From: Casp-Chloro-G3 sp002816715
GTDB taxonomy: Bacteria; Chloroflexota; Dehalococcoidia; Lucifugimonadales; UBA3495
NCBI GenBank assembly: GCA_027623815.1
Contig: JAQBUV010000016.1
Coordinates: 1-36,402 of the forward strand
Direction: 5' to 3'
DNA length: 36,402 nt
Part shown: positions 31,528 through 36,402 of the stretch, in pieces
Layout of the letters: the number at the start of each line of letters is the position of its first letter
How positions within the stretch are numbered: the stretch's first letter is position 1
The notes under the pieces: generated by a model
Told to the model about the DNA's origin: nothing
Seen by the model: the letters and a program-made list of their open reading frames with translations, nothing else
Databases searched by the model: none
Made by a program: the position numbers and the translations under genes

Positions 31528-32148
31528 ATGCGGTGTCAGTTCTGCGGACACCCCGACTCAAGAGTGACCGACTCTAGGGAAGTGGAGAGCGGTATCCGGC
31601 GGCGGCGCGAGTGCCGTCAGTGCGGAGTGAGGTTCACCACCTACGAGCGAATTCAGTCCACTGCGCTGATGGTATCGAAGCAGGATAACCGTCGGGAGGA
31701 GTTCAACCGTGAGAAATTGGTCAACGGGATTCGCAAGGCATGCGCCAAGCGTCCCATTCCATCCCGAACAATCGAAAAGATGGTTGAAGACATTGAAACC
31801 GAACTGCAACATCTTGGCCAAGGGGAGGTGCCATCTGAAATCATAGGACAAATGGTCATGGAACGTCTAATTGCCGTGGATCGAGTGGCGTATATCAGAT
31901 ATGCCAGTGTATATCGAGATTTTCAAGATATTGAGAGCTTTGAGCGGGTGGTGAAGGATTTGCGGGAGGATAATACACAGCTCTCCCTGCCGCAAATAGG
32001 GCCGGGACCAACGCGGCGGCGACGCCAGCGCAGTACTAGGCCAACGCCGATAACTAGAGTTGAACCAGAAACGCCCAATCAGAATGGACATGCTGAGCAA
32101 TCCAGTCAGGATGCAATATTAGAAGGAGATTTTCTTAATCATGAGTAG
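31528..32148 (+). CDS. nrdR: Transcriptional repressor NrdR with C-terminal extension
   Basis: 206-residue regulator of ribonucleotide reductase genes. The zinc ribbon has C3-x2-C6 and C29-x2-C32 (CQFCG...CRQCG), followed by FTTYERIQSTALMVSKQDNRREEFNREKL, which opens the ATP-cone, and ends VYRDFQDIESFERVVKDL. Family members are usually 150-160 residues; about 50 extra C-terminal residues are Pro/Arg/Gln-rich (GPTRRRRQRSTRPTPI) and probably disordered. ATG 31528 is preceded by GGTGGAG. The stop overlaps a small gene by 8 nt, and nrdJ lies 1.1 kb downstream, its probable target. Confidence 0.95.
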   Translation: MRCQFCGHPDSRVTDSREVESGIRRRRECRQCGVRFTTYERIQSTALMVSKQDNRREEFNREKLVNGIRKACAKRPIPSRTIEKMVEDIETELQHLGQGEVPSEIIGQMVMERLIAVDRVAYIRYASVYRDFQDIESFERVVKDLREDNTQLSLPQIGPGPTRRRRQRSTRPTPITRVEPETPNQNGHAEQSSQDAILEGDFLNHE

Positions 32149-32380
32149 TAATGTTCAATATGCCGCTCTCGCCAGGCTCTTAGACCACAACAACCGGGTA
32201 CATGATCTAGAAGATATGCTGAGCCGAATGCAGGTAACCGTTGGCGAAACCGACCAGGATGCATTACCAGAGGGACTGCAAATCAACCCCTTGGCCGATT
32301 TGCAGAATGAGATAGACCGTGAGGTACGAGCTAGCCTGGTTTCCTGCTGGCTGGCCATGCCCGAAACCTATGAGGACTAG
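32141..32380 (+). CDS. Small acidic protein of unknown function, coupled to nrdR
   Basis: 79 residues; I do not recognise the family. It is predicted soluble and helical, with a heptad-like start (YAALARLLDHNNRVHDLEDMLSRM) and an acidic end. It overlaps the nrdR stop as ATGAGTAG and has AAGGAG about 12 bases before its ATG, so it is probably translated with nrdR. Its position between nrdR and nrdJ suggests a link to nucleotide reduction, but nothing in the sequence shows a function. It could be a small adaptor; the coding call rests on the ribosome-binding site, overlap and composition. Confidence 0.6.
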   Translation: MSSNVQYAALARLLDHNNRVHDLEDMLSRMQVTVGETDQDALPEGLQINPLADLQNEIDREVRASLVSCWLAMPETYED

Positions 32381-32715
32381 ACCAGCGGCATAATGTACCG
32401 AGCTTGAGACAAGTAGCGGAAACAGTGACACCTGGGCAGCGAAAATACGCGGCAAAAGTGTTAAAACTATTAGGGGCTGCGGAACTGCTCAGAAGCTATC
32501 CCACAAATCGAAGGTTCCAAGGCTTCACGGTTCGATAAGCCCGCAATGAACGGGGAGAATTCGCTCGTCCTGAGCCTGCCGAAGGACGAAACCTGGAACC
32601 TAGTGATCAAGAAGGATTCATATCCCTTTAGAACGCGCCCAAGGTGGCGCTGGAAAACCTGCAATATTACTAACCATAATCTGCCATAATCGTCAACTAT
32701 TAACAAGGAGTTCCG
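32381..32715. other. 335-nt gap with inverted repeat
   Basis: Apart from the 32512-32601 inverted repeat and the AAGGAG site at its end, nothing is recognised. There is no T-tract terminator, so transcription from nrdR could continue. Confidence 0.5.
32512..32601. repeat. Intergenic inverted repeat
   Basis: Outer arms are AGGTTCC (32512-32518) and GGAACCT (32595-32601). An inner hairpin is CGTCCT (32566-32571) with AGGACG (32583-32588). The inner segment CGTCCTGAGCCTGCCGAAGG resembles a palindrome found between genes in many bacteria. The last bases of the window (CGTCCTTCG) may begin another copy in inverted orientation. Confidence 0.65.
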
Positions 32716-33219
32716 TTGGAAGGATACATAAAATACCTGGTGCAGGCCCAATGTCAACCATCACCCGTGGGACACGAGGAGGAAATCGTACAATCGTTGA
32801 GCCAGAACTTTAATGTCACAAAGTGCAGTTGCGACAGCGCCGGGTTAACTCTTGAACTGGGGTACCACCACCCGTTGGCCGATGGGGCCTTCAAAGATTT
32901 AGCCGATCTGCTGATTGATGTTTTAGCTGAGCGAAAGTTGCGCTTGCATTCCGGCGTTATCAATCGAGTCGAGAAAAGCTCGTTGAGCACCGTCGTTGGC
33001 GCTTTTAATAAAGGTATTTCGGGCCGGGTGTTGGAGACCAGTGATCTAGTCTTCAACTTCCTGACCGGTGGCGGCTCATTAAAGAAAATCGCCGGCGGCG
33101 TGTTTGGGGAGACTCGCCTGGTGCCGGTGATGTACTTCTACCGGGAAGTGATTCTGGACTTGATGCTGGCGGGCAAGGCCCGGCACATGGAGATGAACCC
33201 GGCCACAGGTACAAACTGA
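32716..33219 (+). CDS. Conserved-looking hypothetical protein upstream of nrdJ
   Basis: 167 residues; family not recognised. It seems a mixed alpha/beta soluble protein (YIKYLVQAQCQPSP; LELGYHHPLADGAFKDLADLLIDVL), with a Gly-rich stretch FLTGGGSLKKIAGGVFG and a hydrophobic end LVPVMYFYREVILDLML. There is no signal peptide or clear transmembrane helix. TTG 32716 has AAGGAG six bases upstream, a good site supporting real translation. nrdJ starts 67 nt after the stop, in the same direction. The location suggests cotranscription with nrdJ, but no role can be assigned. Confidence 0.7.
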   Translation: MEGYIKYLVQAQCQPSPVGHEEEIVQSLSQNFNVTKCSCDSAGLTLELGYHHPLADGAFKDLADLLIDVLAERKLRLHSGVINRVEKSSLSTVVGAFNKGISGRVLETSDLVFNFLTGGGSLKKIAGGVFGETRLVPVMYFYREVILDLMLAGKARHMEMNPATGTN

Positions 33220-33286
33220 GGGCTGTACTACCAGCTGGGCGGCAGACGCTGCGGGGAACAATCGAGTATCAGAGGGGGAAGGGAAG

Positions 33287-35683
<2,397 letters not shown>

Positions 35684-35692
35684 GGGGGAGAT

Positions 35693-36316
35693 GTGGACAC
35701 CGACCTAACTCAGAAAATTCGACGGATGTATGCGGCAATCGGTGCTGCTGAAGAGGTGGACCTCACAAAGCTCAAAGGCACAGTTATCGAAAATAAGAAT
35801 GTTACGGGAGTTTTTCAAGACTTCAGAGGCGGTCGAAGCAATGAACAATTGGAAAATGATGTATTCACATTGATAAACAACATTGCATTCCTACGTGACC
35901 ATCTCATAAAGTGGCATGTTGCCCAAGGTCTCGGCGAGACAGAGGCTAGAGTGAAAGTAGATAGTGAGTTAGACAGTCGGCCTTCAATTTTGATCATGCG
36001 GGATCTTTCTAACAATGAAAAGCACGGATACGATGCGAGCAAACGTTCATTCTCAGGCAAACACCCCAAGATTGTAAGTGTACAGCGAGTTTTGAGGATG
36101 ACTACTCAGCCTCAAAAGGGCTCATTCGTTGGCATGACTCTAAATCGTGATGGCACTCCAAGAATAATGGGAGATGGATCGGCCAAAGCGGTAACCACTG
36201 GTGAAATCGTGGACAACTCTGGTAACCGTTTAGGAGATTTGAATGACCTTGCTACTGAAGCAGTAGAAGGTTGGGAGGAAATCTTCAGGGAGTTTGCCCT
36301 GAAGATTGGTTCCTAA
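35693..36316 (+). CDS. Hypothetical protein, more AT-rich than its neighbours
   Basis: 207 residues; family not identified. It is soluble and mainly helical in the middle (LINNIAFLRDHLIKWHVAQGL), with a conserved-looking RDLSNNEKHGY and a beta-rich second half (VGMTLNRDGTPRIM). The NxxKHG patch recalls helical hypothetical proteins found in mobile or defence islands, but a HEPN RxxxxH motif is not present. The GTG start at 35693 is close to GGGGGGAG, which also abuts the nrdJ stop 9 nt away; Met12 at 35726 is an alternative. Base composition and codon use look more AT-rich than nrdJ, suggesting later acquisition. Confidence 0.65.
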   Translation: MDTDLTQKIRRMYAAIGAAEEVDLTKLKGTVIENKNVTGVFQDFRGGRSNEQLENDVFTLINNIAFLRDHLIKWHVAQGLGETEARVKVDSELDSRPSILIMRDLSNNEKHGYDASKRSFSGKHPKIVSVQRVLRMTTQPQKGSFVGMTLNRDGTPRIMGDGSAKAVTTGEIVDNSGNRLGDLNDLATEAVEGWEEIFREFALKIGS

Positions 36317-36402
36317 ACCGATACCAAGGTGAAACCCGCAGAGTCTCTATAGGCTCAATGAACCAGTCTCAAAAGTCAAAATTGGTTTAGCCGCGTCCTT
36401 CG
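36317..36402. other. Window end, no gene seen
   Basis: It contains ACCCGCAGAGTCTCT, reminiscent of the CGCAGAG motifs of the dispersed repeat family, and ends in CGTCCTTCG. No frame or RNA is supported. Confidence 0.35.

Noticed and set aside
33220..33286. Cobalamin riboswitch before nrdJ
   Set aside because: The gap is only 67 nt and no B12-box (GCCACTG) was seen there or in the 32381-32715 gap.

Overview
The window looks like a chromosomal segment from a Chloroflexota bacterium, most likely Dehalococcoidia or the SAR202 group. This is inferred from gene content and order, not from a database search. Supporting points are: GTG and TTG starts used often; a division cluster reduced to rsmH-ftsA-ftsZ with no murein genes; a B12-dependent class II ribonucleotide reductase beside nrdR; a two-subunit 2-oxoacid:ferredoxin oxidoreductase; and a flavin monooxygenase, SDR and MDR dehydrogenase side by side. 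No rRNA, tRNA, CRISPR array or complete insertion sequence was seen.

Layout. Positions 1-3.9 kb hold small-molecule redox genes: a zinc-type dehydrogenase (minus), a luciferase-like flavin oxidoreductase and an SDR (plus), and an ABM-domain protein (minus). A LuxR-type response regulator without a kinase follows at 4.2-4.9 kb. From 5.0 to 8.8 kb lies a System I cytochrome c maturation cluster, ccmA-ccmB-ccmC-ccmD-like and ccmE, interrupted by an oppositely oriented membrane-protein gene. CcmE has a Cys-x3-Tyr haem site instead of the usual His-x3-Tyr. A zinc-finger anti-sigma gene (8.8-9.1 kb, minus) faces away from an ECF sigma gene that needs a one-base frameshift to be read through. KorB and KorA (9.9-12.5 kb, minus) overlap by 4 nt.

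From 13.1 to 22.5 kb a co-directional run carries dprA, topA, a Xer recombinase, aroQ, an M24 peptidase, efp, xseA, xseB and a PurN-like formyltransferase, mostly overlapping or tightly spaced. The proteostasis operon tig-clpP-clpX (22.6-26.0 kb) runs on the minus strand. A 960-nt divergent region with promoter-like sites, a GC-rich palindrome and a hairpin-rich leader separates it from rsmH-ftsA-ftsZ (27.0-30.8 kb). The final part holds nrdR with a strong promoter and an overlapping palindrome, two uncharacterised small genes, nrdJ, and a more AT-rich gene of unknown function.

Repeats are prominent between genes: an inverted pair of about 80-97 bp copies near 2.5 and 31.2 kb, a 121-bp nested inverted repeat at 30.8 kb, GC-rich palindromes at 16.6 (inside a coding region), 17.7 and 26.2 kb, and an inverted repeat at 32.5 kb. 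The main items for follow-up are the split sigma factor, the Cys-type CcmE, the atypical EF-P tip loop, the histone-H1-like TopA tail, the nrd locus with its candidate operator and two unknown proteins, and the structured rsmH leader.
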